A DNA stretch of 64,000 bases from JABDQA01 sp963824415 (GCA_963824415.1 CAWGPM010000008.1:186001-250000), one strand, 5' to 3'. Positions 1 to 8,755 are shown, counted from the stretch's first letter. Translations and numbers: made by a program. Notes: generated by a model not told the origin, from the sequence alone.

Positions 1-675
1 CTTGTCCTCTTTGCGGATTGCGATGCCGGCCCCGTCGCCGAACCACTTCGGATCGCTCAAATCCGGGCCGATGAACTGGTAGTCTGCCCCTTCAGGCTTA
101 TTCAGAAAGCCGTCGGACAGCGCGACACTGTCGGCCAGCAGCAAATCCACCCGGCCGGCGGTCAGATCGAGATAGGCCTCGTCCTGCGTGCCGTAGCGCT
201 TGATCTCCACGTCGTTGCCGTAGTTGTCAGTGAGGTAGCGGTCATGGATGGTGGCCCGCTGGACGCCGACCTTCTTGCCTTTGATCGTGTCTTTGGAAAA
301 TTCGGTGACCGCACCTTTCTTGCAGATGAACTTTGCCGGGGTCTGATAATATTTGTCGGTGAAAGCCACCTTTTGCTTGCGTTCTTCGGTGACCGACATG
401 GAGGCGACGATCGCATCGTATTTCTTGGCCAGCAGAGCCGGAATGATGCCGTCCCAATCCTGGGCAACCAGAGTCACTTCGGCCCCCATCGCCTCGCCGA
501 GCGCTTTGGCGATGTCGATGTCGAAGCCGGCCAGTTCACCACCCGGGGTGACGTAGCTGAAAGGCGGGTAGGCGCCTTCGACGCCGATGCGGACCTTGCT
601 CCAGTCATTGGCGAAGGCATGTGATGCAGCCAGGCAGAGTGCGGTCAGGGTGATCAATAGACCAATTCTTTTCAT
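1..675 (-). CDS. Basic amino-acid ABC transporter, periplasmic binding protein (partial)
   Basis: The 225 visible codons encode a secreted solute-binding protein of the lysine/arginine/ornithine-histidine (ArgT/HisJ) family; the C-terminus lies outside the window. The start at 675 is preceded by AAGGAG and begins a signal peptide (MKRIGLLITL, then a hydrophobic stretch ending near SHAFA). The mature start carries family features: VRIGVEGAYPPFSY, then GFDIDIAKALGEAMG, then DGIIPALLAKKYDAIVASMS. In the periplasm it would capture basic amino acids and hand them to a membrane permease. The ATPase is encoded just upstream in the same orientation, 70 bp away. The permease genes are not visible and may lie beyond the window start. 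Exact substrate is inferred from family resemblance only. Confidence 0.88.
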   Translation of the reverse strand, partial: MKRIGLLITLTALCLAASHAFANDWSKVRIGVEGAYPPFSYVTPGGELAGFDIDIAKALGEAMGAEVTLVAQDWDGIIPALLAKKYDAIVASMSVTEERKQKVAFTDKYYQTPAKFICKKGAVTEFSKDTIKGKKVGVQRATIHDRYLTDNYGNDVEIKRYGTQDEAYLDLTAGRVDLLLADSVALSDGFLNKPEGADYQFIGPDLSDPKWFGDGAGIAIRKEDK

Positions 676-745
676 GGTGTGTTCTCCTTTTTTCGTGGGA
701 GGCTGGTGGGGATGACCTGCTCTGTTCATTATTGTCTCGAAACGA

Positions 746-1519
746 TCAGACCATGGCCTTGATAAATGTTGAAAAACGTGCACTTTCGGGTCGCTCGAAA
801 ACGTCTGTGGGGGTGCCGTCTTCGATTATCAGCCCTTGGTCGAGGAAAATGACCCGGGAAGAAACCTCGCGGGCAAAGCCCATCTCGTGGGTGACGACAA
901 TCATGGTTCTGCCCTCTTCGGCCAGGGTATGCATGACCTGCAGAACTTCACCGACCAGTTCCGGGTCGAGTGCCGAGGTCGGTTCGTCAAAGAGGATCAC
1001 TTCGGGTTCCATGGCCAGGGCCCGGGCGATTGCCGCACGCTGCTGCTGGCCGCCCGACAGATGCGCCGGGTAGGCCTGCTGCTTGTCGGGGATGCCGACC
1101 TTTTCCAGGTAGTGTCTGGCCCGCTCGATGGCCTCGGCCTTGGGCACTTTCAGCACGTGGACCGGTGCCTCGACGACGTTTTGTAAAATGGTCAGATGGG
1201 ACCAGAGGTTGAACTGTTGAAATACCATCGCCAGCTTGGCCCGGATCCGCTCGACCTGTTTCATGTCGGCCGGCCGGTTAATACCGTGGCGGCCTTTTTT
1301 CATCTTTACCAATTCCCCTGAGACGGACAGGGTACCGCTGTCGGGAATCTCCAGCAGGTTGATGCAGCGCAGCAGAGTCGATTTGCCGGATCCGCTCGGT
1401 CCCAGCACCGAGATCACATCGCCGGTGCAGGCCGACAGCGAGATGCCCCGCAGTACCTCATTGGCGTCGAAACGCTTGTAAATATCTTTGACTGCTACCG
1501 AAACGGCTCGTTCGTTCAT
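746..1519 (-). CDS. Polar amino-acid ABC transporter ATP-binding protein (HisP/GlnQ type)
   Basis: This 257-residue cytoplasmic ATPase powers the amino-acid importer whose binding protein follows it. All nucleotide-binding motifs are intact: Walker A GPSGSGKST (about residues 40-48), signature LSGGQQQR (about 155), Walker B VILFDEPTSALDP (about 175) and the switch histidine in VVTHEM. It carries the short insertion after Walker A (KMKKGRHGINRP) typical of HisP-like proteins of about 257 aa. It is the first gene of a leftward operon; its upstream region holds a 9-bp tandem repeat at 1568-1600. Confidence 0.93.
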   Translation of the reverse strand: MNERAVSVAVKDIYKRFDANEVLRGISLSACTGDVISVLGPSGSGKSTLLRCINLLEIPDSGTLSVSGELVKMKKGRHGINRPADMKQVERIRAKLAMVFQQFNLWSHLTILQNVVEAPVHVLKVPKAEAIERARHYLEKVGIPDKQQAYPAHLSGGQQQRAAIARALAMEPEVILFDEPTSALDPELVGEVLQVMHTLAEEGRTMIVVTHEMGFAREVSSRVIFLDQGLIIEDGTPTDVFERPESARFSTFIKAMV

Positions 1520-1854
1520 GGATAGTCTTAAGGGGCCGGCACCTTGCTGGTGAGGTGGCTGGTTGATTGAACCGGCTGAACCGGTTGAACTGGCTGAACT
1601 TCACCACGAGAGACAGCAATAATAGTAATATTGAACCGAAAAAAAAGTCAATTAAAAGAAACCGCCGCTGCTGACATTACGACCCTGCCGAGCGCTCGAC
1701 AGGGCAGCAGCCACTGCCATATTCTGGATCATCCATACATTGCCTAATGCAGCAACAATACTTACCAATTATTATACCGCTGGTAGTCGCAAACCTTTTG
1801 TTTGATATTTTCAGATAGTTGCAAGCACAATAATTCTATCGCCGAGGAGAGACG
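1520..1854. other. Divergent intergenic region between ABC ATPase and gltA
   Basis: No gene is supported here. It contains the TGAACYGGY tandem repeat (1568-1600), an A/T-rich run near 1640 and a hairpin at 1683-1704 (CCCTG and CAGGG arms around GAGCGCTC). Promoters for both flanking genes must lie here, but no -35/-10 pair is convincing. Confidence 0.6.
1568..1600. repeat. 9-bp tandem repeat, TGAACYGGY, about 3.7 copies
   Basis: Units at 1568, 1577, 1586 and a partial one at 1595 read TGAACCGGC, TGAACCGGT, TGAACTGGC, TGAACT. The repeat lies about 50 bp upstream of the ATPase start, in the divergent interval with gltA. It could be a regulatory array or simple slippage. Confidence 0.75.
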
Positions 1855-3144
1855 ATGACAGATAACGTGGCGCGTTTGACAATCGATGGCAAGAGCTACG
1901 ATTTTGAGATGTACACCGGAACGGAGAATGAGCGGTCCATAGATATCGAGGACCTCCGGGCCCAGACCGGCTGCATCACGATGGACCGCGGTTACGGTAA
2001 CACCGGGTCCTGTTTCTCGTCGATCACCTATGTCGACGGGGCGAAAGGCATCCTCAGATATCGGGGGTATCCGATCGAAGAAATTGCCGAGCAGGCTAGT
2101 TTTGTCGAGATCGCCTATCTGCTTCTCTACGGTGAGCTGCCCAATCCCAGGCAGCTTGCCACCTTCCGGGCGACCATTGCCGATCATGCCCAGCTCCACA
2201 CCAGGCTCGAGCATCAGTTTTCCGGGTTTCCAAAATCAGCGCCGCCGATGGCGATCCTGTCGGCGATGCTCAATCTGGTATCCTGTTTTCATCCGGAAGT
2301 GCTCGAAGTAAACTCCACCGGGCCTGAATTTGACAAAACGGTTGCCCTGCTGCTCTCCAAGGTGCGGGCGATCGCCGCCTTTTCCTACCGCTCGGCTTCG
2401 GGCAAGCCACTGATGCATCCCAATCCTAACCTGAGCTACTGCTCCAATTTCCTGCACATGATGTTTAGCGAACCATACCGGGAATATATCGCCACCCCGG
2501 TGGTGGAGCGTGCCCTGAACCTCTTTCTGGTTCTGCATGCCGATCATGAGCAGAACTGTTCAACCTCAACGGTGCGGGTAGTGGGCAGCTCGCGGGCCAA
2601 CCTTTTCAGCTCGGTATCGGCCGGAGTCTGCGCGCTCTGGGGTCCGTTGCACGGCGGGGCCAACGCGGCGGTGATCAAGATGCTCGAAGATATCAAGACC
2701 TCGGGCAAACCGATCAGCCATTACCTGGACATGGCCAAAGACAAGAACAACGATTACCGGCTGATGGGCTTTGGCCACCGGGTCTATAAAAACTTCGACC
2801 CGCGTTCGATCATTTTGAAAAAAAGGGTCTATGATGTACTGAACGAACTGCAGCAGGAAGACCCCCTGCTCGAAGTGGCCCTTGAGCTCGAGGAGAAAAC
2901 GCTGAAGGACGATTATTTCGTCGAGCGCAATCTTTATCCAAATGTCGATTTTTACAGCGGTATTCTGTTGCGGGCCATCGGTATCCCGCTCAATATGTAC
3001 ACGGTGTTGTTCGCGATAGGCAGAATGCCTGGCTGGATCGCCAACTGGCGTGAGCTGCTGGAGCACAACCAGCGCATTTCACGGCCGCGCCAGATCTACA
3101 CGGGAGAGCAGTCCCGCGCCTTTGTCCCGCTGGCCCAACGCTGA
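1855..3144 (+). CDS. gltA: Citrate synthase, type II (hexameric) family
   Basis: Condenses oxaloacetate with acetyl-CoA to citrate in the cytoplasm. The 429-residue length matches E. coli-type GltA. The catalytic triad is present: His in HGGANAAVIKML (about 266), His in GFGHRVYKNFDPR (about 307) and Asp in NVDFYSGILLRAIGIP (about 364). The N-terminal lead-in (GYGNTGSCFSSITYVDG, GILRYRGYPIEEIA) is also typical. The start is preceded by GAGGAGAGACG. In sulfate reducers such enzymes feed either an oxidative TCA cycle or glutamate synthesis; the sequence does not decide which. The next gene starts 41 bp downstream and may be cotranscribed. Confidence 0.97.
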   Translation: MTDNVARLTIDGKSYDFEMYTGTENERSIDIEDLRAQTGCITMDRGYGNTGSCFSSITYVDGAKGILRYRGYPIEEIAEQASFVEIAYLLLYGELPNPRQLATFRATIADHAQLHTRLEHQFSGFPKSAPPMAILSAMLNLVSCFHPEVLEVNSTGPEFDKTVALLLSKVRAIAAFSYRSASGKPLMHPNPNLSYCSNFLHMMFSEPYREYIATPVVERALNLFLVLHADHEQNCSTSTVRVVGSSRANLFSSVSAGVCALWGPLHGGANAAVIKMLEDIKTSGKPISHYLDMAKDKNNDYRLMGFGHRVYKNFDPRSIILKKRVYDVLNELQQEDPLLEVALELEEKTLKDDYFVERNLYPNVDFYSGILLRAIGIPLNMYTVLFAIGRMPGWIANWRELLEHNQRISRPRQIYTGEQSRAFVPLAQR

Positions 3145-3185
3145 TTCCATCTCAACAGAAAAACCACCAGGAAGACCCAACAGCC

Positions 3186-4001
3186 ATGGCCCGGCCCGAG
3201 AATGTGATGCAGGTATTCAGCCTGCTCGATAAAAGCAATTGCAGAAAATGCGGGGAAAAGACCTGCCTGGCTTTTGCCAGTGCGGTGTTTCAGGGGCGGA
3301 GCCGCTTGAGCGAGTGTCCTGTGCTCGATCCGGGGGTGGCGGCACGATTTGACGGATCAGAGCAAGCTCCGGGCGAGCCGGAGGTCGATCCATCCGATGA
3401 GCTTTTTATCAGGCTCAAACAGGAGACGGCCGCGCTCGATCTGCAGGAAACAGCCCGACGGGTTGGCGGTGAATTTGACGGCCGTGTGCTGCGGGTCAAG
3501 ATCCTGGGTAAGGATATGGGTATCGACAAACAGGCGAATCTGATTTCAGATATCCATATGACCCCCTGGGTCACGGTGCCGTTTTTGACGTATCTTCTGC
3601 ATTGCCGCGGCGTGGCGCTCAGCGGCGAGTGGATTTCGATGCGGGAGATGACGGGAGGCAAAGCCCGCTATCCACTCTTTCAGAAACGCTGTGAACAGGC
3701 GATGAAGCGCATTGGCGACGTCTACGCCGATCTCTTTGATGATATGGTGCAGCTCTTTCGGGGGCGGCAGGTCGAGAGCCCGTTCGATTCTGATATCAGC
3801 GTCGTTTTGCCGGTTCTGCCGCTGGTTCCGATCCTGATCTGCTACTGGCGGGCGGATGAAGGCATGGAATCGAGTCTGAATGTTTTTTTCGATCGCTCGA
3901 TCGAGCACAACCTCGACTGCGAGACCGCATTCACCCTCGGGGCCGGGCTCACCCAGATGTTTGAAAACCTGGCCCGCAGGCATGGCTGTGCCCTGCTCTG
4001 A
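3186..4001 (+). CDS. Fe-S domain plus DUF3786 protein
   Basis: A 271-residue protein of unknown function. Residues 19-44 form a four-cysteine motif CX2CX4CX16C (C19, C22, C27, C44) like the small [4Fe-4S] domain of corrinoid Fe-S proteins. The remainder matches the DUF3786 pattern, including LPLVPILICYWRADEG and the C-terminal SIEHNLDCETAFTLG block, comparable with LPRIPVILNFNDADDM in the second DUF3786 protein at 9423. The family is common in anaerobes with C1 or corrinoid metabolism. A redox role is inference. Its start at 3186 has only a weak ribosome site (AGGAAGACCC). Confidence 0.8.
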   Translation: MARPENVMQVFSLLDKSNCRKCGEKTCLAFASAVFQGRSRLSECPVLDPGVAARFDGSEQAPGEPEVDPSDELFIRLKQETAALDLQETARRVGGEFDGRVLRVKILGKDMGIDKQANLISDIHMTPWVTVPFLTYLLHCRGVALSGEWISMREMTGGKARYPLFQKRCEQAMKRIGDVYADLFDDMVQLFRGRQVESPFDSDISVVLPVLPLVPILICYWRADEGMESSLNVFFDRSIEHNLDCETAFTLGAGLTQMFENLARRHGCALL

Positions 4002-4066
4002 TCCGGCAGGTCTGCTTGTATAGATCCAAACGGGTTCACAGCCGACTGCCGCGAAGAACTCCTCGA

Positions 4067-4087
4067 GTGGCAGCATCAAGCTGCCAC
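4067..4087. terminator. Hairpin between convergent genes
   Basis: Perfect 8-bp arms GTGGCAGC and GCTGCCAC with a 5-nt loop lie between the convergent DUF3786 and rubrerythrin genes. There is no T-run on either side, so termination is plausible but not certain. Confidence 0.45.
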
Positions 4088-4094
4088 CCAGGGC

Positions 4095-4670
4095 CTACCA
4101 GTTTTTGCCGAGCAGTTCGAAGTGGGCCTGAGTTCTGACGCAGGCTGGACACTTGTCCGGGGCCTCGGTTCCGTGATGCAGATACCCGCAGCCGCGACAT
4201 TTCCAGATACACGCGTCCTGCCTTCTGAAAACGGTGCCGTTGTCGATATTGGCGGCCAGTTCCCGGAAGAGCTGTTCGTGGTGCTTTTCCGCCACGATGA
4301 TCGCATCGAACGTATCGGCAGCCCGCACAAAGCCTTCTTCCCGGGCGATCTCGGCAAACCCCTTGTACATTGAATCGTGTACGAACAGCTCGAGCTCGGC
4401 CGCGGAGATCAGATTGGCCCTGGTGTCTTCGATCACTCCAGTCGGAAACGGCCAGGTGGTCTCGAGTTCTCCACCGTTGAAAAACTTGAAAAAGCGCAGG
4501 GCATGCTCATATTCCTGGTCGGCCGTTTCATCGAAGAGCCCAGCGATCTGGAAGTAGCCGTCATCTTCCGCCCTTCTGGCGAAGAAGTTGTAACGGGTCC
4601 GCGCCTGGGCTTCGGCGGAAAAAGAGATCTGCAGATTCTTCGCGGTTCGGCTTTCTCTGAAGCGTGACAT
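4095..4670 (-). CDS. Rubrerythrin
   Basis: Cytoplasmic non-haem diiron peroxidase that reduces hydrogen peroxide in anaerobes. The 191-residue protein has an N-terminal ferritin-like four-helix domain with Glu/His ligands (FSAEAQARTRYNFFA, DQEYEHALRFF, IAEKHHEQLFRE) and a C-terminal rubredoxin-like site CRGCG and CPAC (about residues 158-178). The ferredoxin gene lies immediately upstream in the same orientation, 17 bp away, so the two probably form an oxidative-stress operon. The start at 4670 (MSRFRESRTAKNL) gives the normal family length. Confidence 0.94.
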   Translation of the reverse strand: MSRFRESRTAKNLQISFSAEAQARTRYNFFARRAEDDGYFQIAGLFDETADQEYEHALRFFKFFNGGELETTWPFPTGVIEDTRANLISAAELELFVHDSMYKGFAEIAREEGFVRAADTFDAIIVAEKHHEQLFRELAANIDNGTVFRRQDACIWKCRGCGYLHHGTEAPDKCPACVRTQAHFELLGKNW

Positions 4671-4687
4671 CGTCTTTTACTCAGCGC

Positions 4688-4879
4688 TTATTCTTCGATC
4701 TCGATGGCATCGGCCCCGCACTCCCGGGCAGCCTGGCGCACGACATCCTTGAGGTGCTCGGGAATCTCATCGAATTTAACGATGGAGAACAGAGTGTCCT
4801 CGTCATACTCGAAGACTTCCGGGCAGAGTTTGTTGCAGTTGCGATCACCCATACATTGATCCGTGATTGTTACTTTCAT
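4688..4879 (-). CDS. Single-cluster ferredoxin with Asp ligand motif
   Basis: A 63-residue electron carrier. The start at 4879 (MKVTITDQCMGDRNC) is chosen over an upstream ATG because GGAG sits at proper distance and it gives the family length. The cluster motif is C9-X2-D12-X2-C15, with C54 as the distal ligand and C19 extra; aspartate replaces the usual second cysteine, as in Pyrococcus-type ferredoxins. This usually permits reversible [3Fe-4S]/[4Fe-4S] conversion. Its position directly upstream of rubrerythrin suggests it, or a partner, delivers electrons for peroxide reduction; that is inference. Confidence 0.88.
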   Translation of the reverse strand: MKVTITDQCMGDRNCNKLCPEVFEYDEDTLFSIVKFDEIPEHLKDVVRQAARECGADAIEIEE

Positions 4880-5257
4880 CCGCGTCTCCTTGGTTTGCTG
4901 TAATACAGTTTGGCTATGATTCACCTGAGTCGGTACAAAAATAAAAACTGCTATAGTCTTAAAAGGCAAAAAAGAATCAGTCAATTATAATATGCGCAAA
5001 AACGTTATCAGAAAAATTCAGCCATCGGCAAATATTCCAGGACAGGGTAATCCGGCACCCCATGATCCTCAAGCTGCCTTGCTGTGCACCTGGATTTTCC
5101 GGCCGATTTGATCGGATATGTACTTTTGCACGTTTTTGGTATAGAGTCGGCGTGCTGTCTGCGCAGCCCATTATCCAGGCTCCAGGCAGCGGGGCTGGCA
5201 GATCAGCAGAATTATTTAAAAACAAAGAGTTATCATAATTTTATCCGAGAGGATACC

Positions 5258-6328
5258 ATGAAAGTTGGAATTATCGGCCTGCCTCAGAGCGGCAAGAAAA
5301 CCCTGTTTCAGGTGTTGACCGGCTCACCGGTTGCCGAACAGGGAGGCCAAGCCAAGCCGGTTCCAGGCACGGCCGATATCATCGATGAACGTTTCGATAA
5401 ACTGGTGGCGCTCTACGAGCCCAAAAAAGAAACCCGGGCCCGTATCGACCTGGCGCTGCTGCCCAAAATAGAGCAGGAAACCATCGCCAAGGGAGATATC
5501 TTTAAACACATAGTCGATGTCGATGCGCTCTGTCATGTGATCCGGGCGTTTGAGGATGAGTCGGTTTACCATGTGTCCGGCTCGGTTGATCCGCAGCGCG
5601 ACCTCGAAATGGTGAACGCGGAACTTTTGATGCACGACCAGATTTTCGTTGAAAAACGGATTGAGCGGCTGGAGACGAGCCTGAAAAAGATCAAGGACGA
5701 CAAACAGCAGCAGGAACTTGAGCTGATGCAGCGGATTCAGGCCCATCTGGATCAGGAGCATCCGCTGCGGCTGATGAGTTTCAGCGAAGATGAAGACCTG
5801 CTGATCCGCAGCTACCCATTCATCACCAGAAAAGAGATGATCCTGGTCTTCAATGTGGCCGAAGACAAACTCGACGACATTACCATTCTCGAACGGGCGG
5901 CGGCCGCCTGTGCCGCCGATAAAATGGAAGCGATGCTCGTTTCAGCCCGGGTTGAGGCTGAAATTGCCGAGTTGGAGCGTGAGGAGGAAAAGCAGGAATT
6001 TCGTGCGGATCTCGGTATTGCAGAGCCCGCGCTCGGCGTACTGACCCGGTTATGCCTGGCGGCGCTGGGCCGGATGTCATTTTTTACGGTTGGCAAAGAC
6101 GAGGTCCACCAGTGGCTGGTTCGGCTCAATTCAGCGGCGCCGGTTGCGGCCGGGGCAATCCACTCCGATCTGCAGAAAGGTTTTATCAGGGCGGAGGTGA
6201 TCAAATATGACGAACTCATGGAACATGGCAGTGAGGCTGAACTTAAAAAACGGGGCAAGGTCTATGTGCACGGCAAAGATTACATCGTTGAGGAGGGGGA
6301 CATCATCAATATCCGTTTCAATGTCTGA
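5258..6328 (+). CDS. YchF/Obg-like P-loop ATPase with degenerate switch motif
   Basis: A 356-residue relative of the YchF (OLA1) translation-associated ATPases. The start at 5258 (MKVGIIGLPQSGKK) follows GAGAGGATACC and matches YchF N-termini; the longer upstream extension has no ribosome site. Walker A is GLPQSGKKT, a nucleotide-specificity motif resembling YchF NxxE is seen in VFNVAED, a coiled coil spans about residues 130-170, and the C-terminus is TGS-like. The segment that should carry the G3 motif (DIAGLVKGAS in canonical YchF) reads IDLALLPKIEQETIAKG here, so the switch II glycine is missing. It is probably a divergent paralogue whose hydrolysis may be altered. Confidence 0.85.
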   Translation: MKVGIIGLPQSGKKTLFQVLTGSPVAEQGGQAKPVPGTADIIDERFDKLVALYEPKKETRARIDLALLPKIEQETIAKGDIFKHIVDVDALCHVIRAFEDESVYHVSGSVDPQRDLEMVNAELLMHDQIFVEKRIERLETSLKKIKDDKQQQELELMQRIQAHLDQEHPLRLMSFSEDEDLLIRSYPFITRKEMILVFNVAEDKLDDITILERAAAACAADKMEAMLVSARVEAEIAELEREEEKQEFRADLGIAEPALGVLTRLCLAALGRMSFFTVGKDEVHQWLVRLNSAAPVAAGAIHSDLQKGFIRAEVIKYDELMEHGSEAELKKRGKVYVHGKDYIVEEGDIINIRFNV

Positions 6329-6625
6329 TGAGATCGGCCGGCTTTTCCCGTTCAGATCCTGCCGGGGTCTTGAAGTGAAATGGTGATCTGCGGGCATTGC
6401 GAACCGTAGACCACTAGAACCAGAATCTGACCGATTCCTGATTGTTTTTGCTGGAGCACAGCCTGATCGCCAATCCCGTATCCGTTATTATCTGATCCTT
6501 TCACCACAACATTCTTACCTCTCTGATTTCAGCCGGTTGCCTGACAAACAGGCTGTCTCCGGACATCTGGATTCTAACTATTCAAAGTTGAGTGCTATTT
6601 TAATCCTGAACGGCTTCGTTTCTGT

Positions 6626-6654
6626 TTGACATTGCCACAATGTGGCGGTAGTAT
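6626..6654 (+). promoter_or_regulatory. cooS promoter with internal dyad operator
   Basis: A consensus -35 TTGACA (6626-6631), 17-bp spacer and -10 TAGTAT (6649-6654). The spacer contains the perfect dyad GCCACA-A-TGTGGC (6634-6646), placed where a bound repressor would block RNA polymerase. The 13-mer TGCCACAATGTGG recurs, inverted, at 25937-25949 near the PilZ gene promoter. The regulator is unknown; the site is not a CooA-like TGTCG-type site. Confidence 0.75.
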
Positions 6655-6666
6655 TAAGGCGTAATT

Positions 6667-6685
6667 GAGAATGATTCCCATTGAC
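6667..6685 (+). promoter_or_regulatory. Fur-box-like sequence
   Basis: The 19-mer GAGAATGATTCCCATTGAC matches the classical 19-bp Fur box at 13 positions by eye. It lies just downstream of the predicted cooS transcription start, a position suited to iron-dependent repression. Confidence 0.4.
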
Positions 6686-6768
6686 ACTTTTTTCAGTCTA
6701 ATCGAGAAACGCTGAGGAGGCTGTCACCGGGGAGTCTCCCGCTGTAAAACACACACCATGGAGGAGTT

Positions 6769-8730
6769 ATGGCTAAGCCGAAACAGATAATCCGTCCGGA
6801 AGATATTACCACCTGCGAATCGACCCAGCAGATGATCGCCAAAGCGCGACGGGATGGGGTCGAGTTATTTTTCGATCGTGCCGAAGATGTCAAGCCCTGT
6901 CCGATCGGAGCCGATTCCGCGTGCTGTAAGCACTGTTCCATGGGACCGTGCCGGATGAACCCGAGCGATCCGTATAAACGGGTCGGGGTTTGCGGAGCCA
7001 CCGTGGATACCATCGTGGCCAGAAATTTCGGTCGCATGGTCGCCGCCGGAACGGCCGCCCACACCGATCACGGTATGGCCATGCTCGATCTGTTCAGAGG
7101 GGTTATCGAGGGTACGGTGACCGATTTTGAAATCAAAGATCACCTGAAGCTCTTCGAGGTTGCCGAATCACTCGATATCGAAACCAAGGAGCGCTCCACC
7201 ATGGATATAGCCAAAGATGTCTATCATGAACTTGAGAAGACATATACCCAGGTCGACGGCGAGATTCCACTGGTCAAACGGGTGCCGAAGAAGACCCTGG
7301 AGACCTGGCGCAAGGAAGGTATTGTTCCCCGGGGGGCGATGCGCGAAATTATGGAGATGATGCACCGCACCGCGATGGGCGTCGATCAGGATTATGAGAA
7401 CATCACCAAGCAGATTTCCCGTACTGCGCTGGCGGACGGCTGGGGCGGCTCGATGGTCTCCACCGATATATCAGATATCCTGTTCGGTACCCCCTCGCCG
7501 GTCGAGGTGAATGTCGATATGGGGGTTCTGCAGGAGGATCAGGTCAATATCATCGTCCACGGGCACGAACCTATTCTGCTCGAGGCGATGATGATTTCCG
7601 TGGCGGCGCCGTCGATCAAGAAAATGGCGACGGACGCAGGCGCCAAGGGCATCAACCTGGTCGGCATGTGCTGCTCGGGACTCGATGTAATGTCGAGGCA
7701 CGGTATTCCACATGCGGGTAACTTCTCCTCGACCGAGGCGGCCCTGGTGACCGGAGCCGTGGATGCGATGACCGTCGATATCCAGTGCATCAAGCAGGAT
7801 CTGCATAAGGTCGCCGGTTGTTACGACACCGTATTTATCACCACCAACTACCGGGCCAAGATCGAAGGCGCGGAGCATGTCGAACTCGATGAGCACGATC
7901 CGATGAAATGCACCGACGAAATCGTCATCAAGGCCATTTCACGATTCAAAAACCGCTCAATGCCAATCGAAATTCCAAAGAAAACCGCCAGGGGCGTACA
8001 CGGTTTTTCCCATGAGTATATAAAATATATGCTGGGCGGTTCATTTCGGGGTGGCTATGAGCCGCTCAATGATAATATTATTAACGGCAGGATCAGGGGC
8101 GTGGCGGGTGTCGTCGGCTGTACCAACCCGCGTTCGAAGCAGGACTACTCCCACGTCGAGCTGGTCAAGGAGCTGATTAAAAACGACGTCCTGGTAGTAC
8201 AGACCGGTTGTTCTCAGATGGCTCTGGCCAAAGCAGGATTGACCACCCCGGGCGCTGCGGCGATGGCCGGTCCGGGGCTTGCCGAAGTGTGTGAAACGGT
8301 GGGCATCCCACCGGTACTTGGCCTGGGATCCTGTGTCGACAACAGCAGAATCCTGATGGCCGTCTCAGAGATGGTTCATACCGGCGGCCTGGGTGAGTCG
8401 ATTGCCGAGTTGCCGGTGGCCGGTTGTGCGCCGGAATGGATGAGTGAAAAGGCCATCGCCATCGGCCAGTATTTCGTCGCCTCTGGGGTGTTCACTGTTT
8501 TCGGGCACACCTTCCCGATCACCCGGGGGACGAGATTTGAAAAGCTGCTGTTCGAAGGCCTTGAGAGTAAAGGCTTCGGTAAGTGGGGTTTTGCTGATTC
8601 GCCCCATGAAATGGCTCGTCTGATGATCGAGCATATCGACAAAAAACGAAAAGAACTCGGTATTGACAAGGCCCGTGAACGGGTGCTGATGGATATGTCG
8701 GACCGGCGTTCGCTGGCGGCAAACGAGTAG
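6769..8730 (+). CDS. cooS: Anaerobic Ni-Fe carbon monoxide dehydrogenase, catalytic subunit
   Basis: Interconverts CO and CO2 on a Ni-Fe-S C-cluster. The 653-residue length is typical. The N-terminal B/D-cluster cysteines are present (C44, C52, C53, C56, C61 in CPIGADSACCKHCSMGPC). C-cluster ligand regions follow: the His in IVHGHEPILLEAMM, VGMCCSGLDVMSRHG, VGCTNPRSKQDY, QTGCSQMALAKAG and GSCVDNSRI. The start is preceded by GGAGGAG-like GAGGAGTT. No acetyl-CoA synthase gene is adjacent, so the enzyme could be monofunctional or could serve an acs locus elsewhere. Three small genes follow closely and probably share its transcript. Confidence 0.97.
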   Translation: MAKPKQIIRPEDITTCESTQQMIAKARRDGVELFFDRAEDVKPCPIGADSACCKHCSMGPCRMNPSDPYKRVGVCGATVDTIVARNFGRMVAAGTAAHTDHGMAMLDLFRGVIEGTVTDFEIKDHLKLFEVAESLDIETKERSTMDIAKDVYHELEKTYTQVDGEIPLVKRVPKKTLETWRKEGIVPRGAMREIMEMMHRTAMGVDQDYENITKQISRTALADGWGGSMVSTDISDILFGTPSPVEVNVDMGVLQEDQVNIIVHGHEPILLEAMMISVAAPSIKKMATDAGAKGINLVGMCCSGLDVMSRHGIPHAGNFSSTEAALVTGAVDAMTVDIQCIKQDLHKVAGCYDTVFITTNYRAKIEGAEHVELDEHDPMKCTDEIVIKAISRFKNRSMPIEIPKKTARGVHGFSHEYIKYMLGGSFRGGYEPLNDNIINGRIRGVAGVVGCTNPRSKQDYSHVELVKELIKNDVLVVQTGCSQMALAKAGLTTPGAAAMAGPGLAEVCETVGIPPVLGLGSCVDNSRILMAVSEMVHTGGLGESIAELPVAGCAPEWMSEKAIAIGQYFVASGVFTVFGHTFPITRGTRFEKLLFEGLESKGFGKWGFADSPHEMARLMIEHIDKKRKELGIDKARERVLMDMSDRRSLAANE

Positions 8731-8755
8731 GATTAACCAGACCCGATCACCAGTT

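Larger units (their letters stand above)
6329..6768. other. cooS upstream region
   Basis: About 440 bp without a supported gene. The first 280 bp show nothing recognisable. The last 150 bp hold the cooS promoter with its dyad operator (6626-6654) and a Fur-box-like sequence (6667-6685), leaving a leader of roughly 110 nt. Confidence 0.65.

Noticed and set aside
6626..6654. CooA binding site in front of cooS
   Set aside because: The dyad GCCACA-A-TGTGGC does not fit the TGTCG-N6-CGACA type pattern of CooA, and no cooA gene is in the window.
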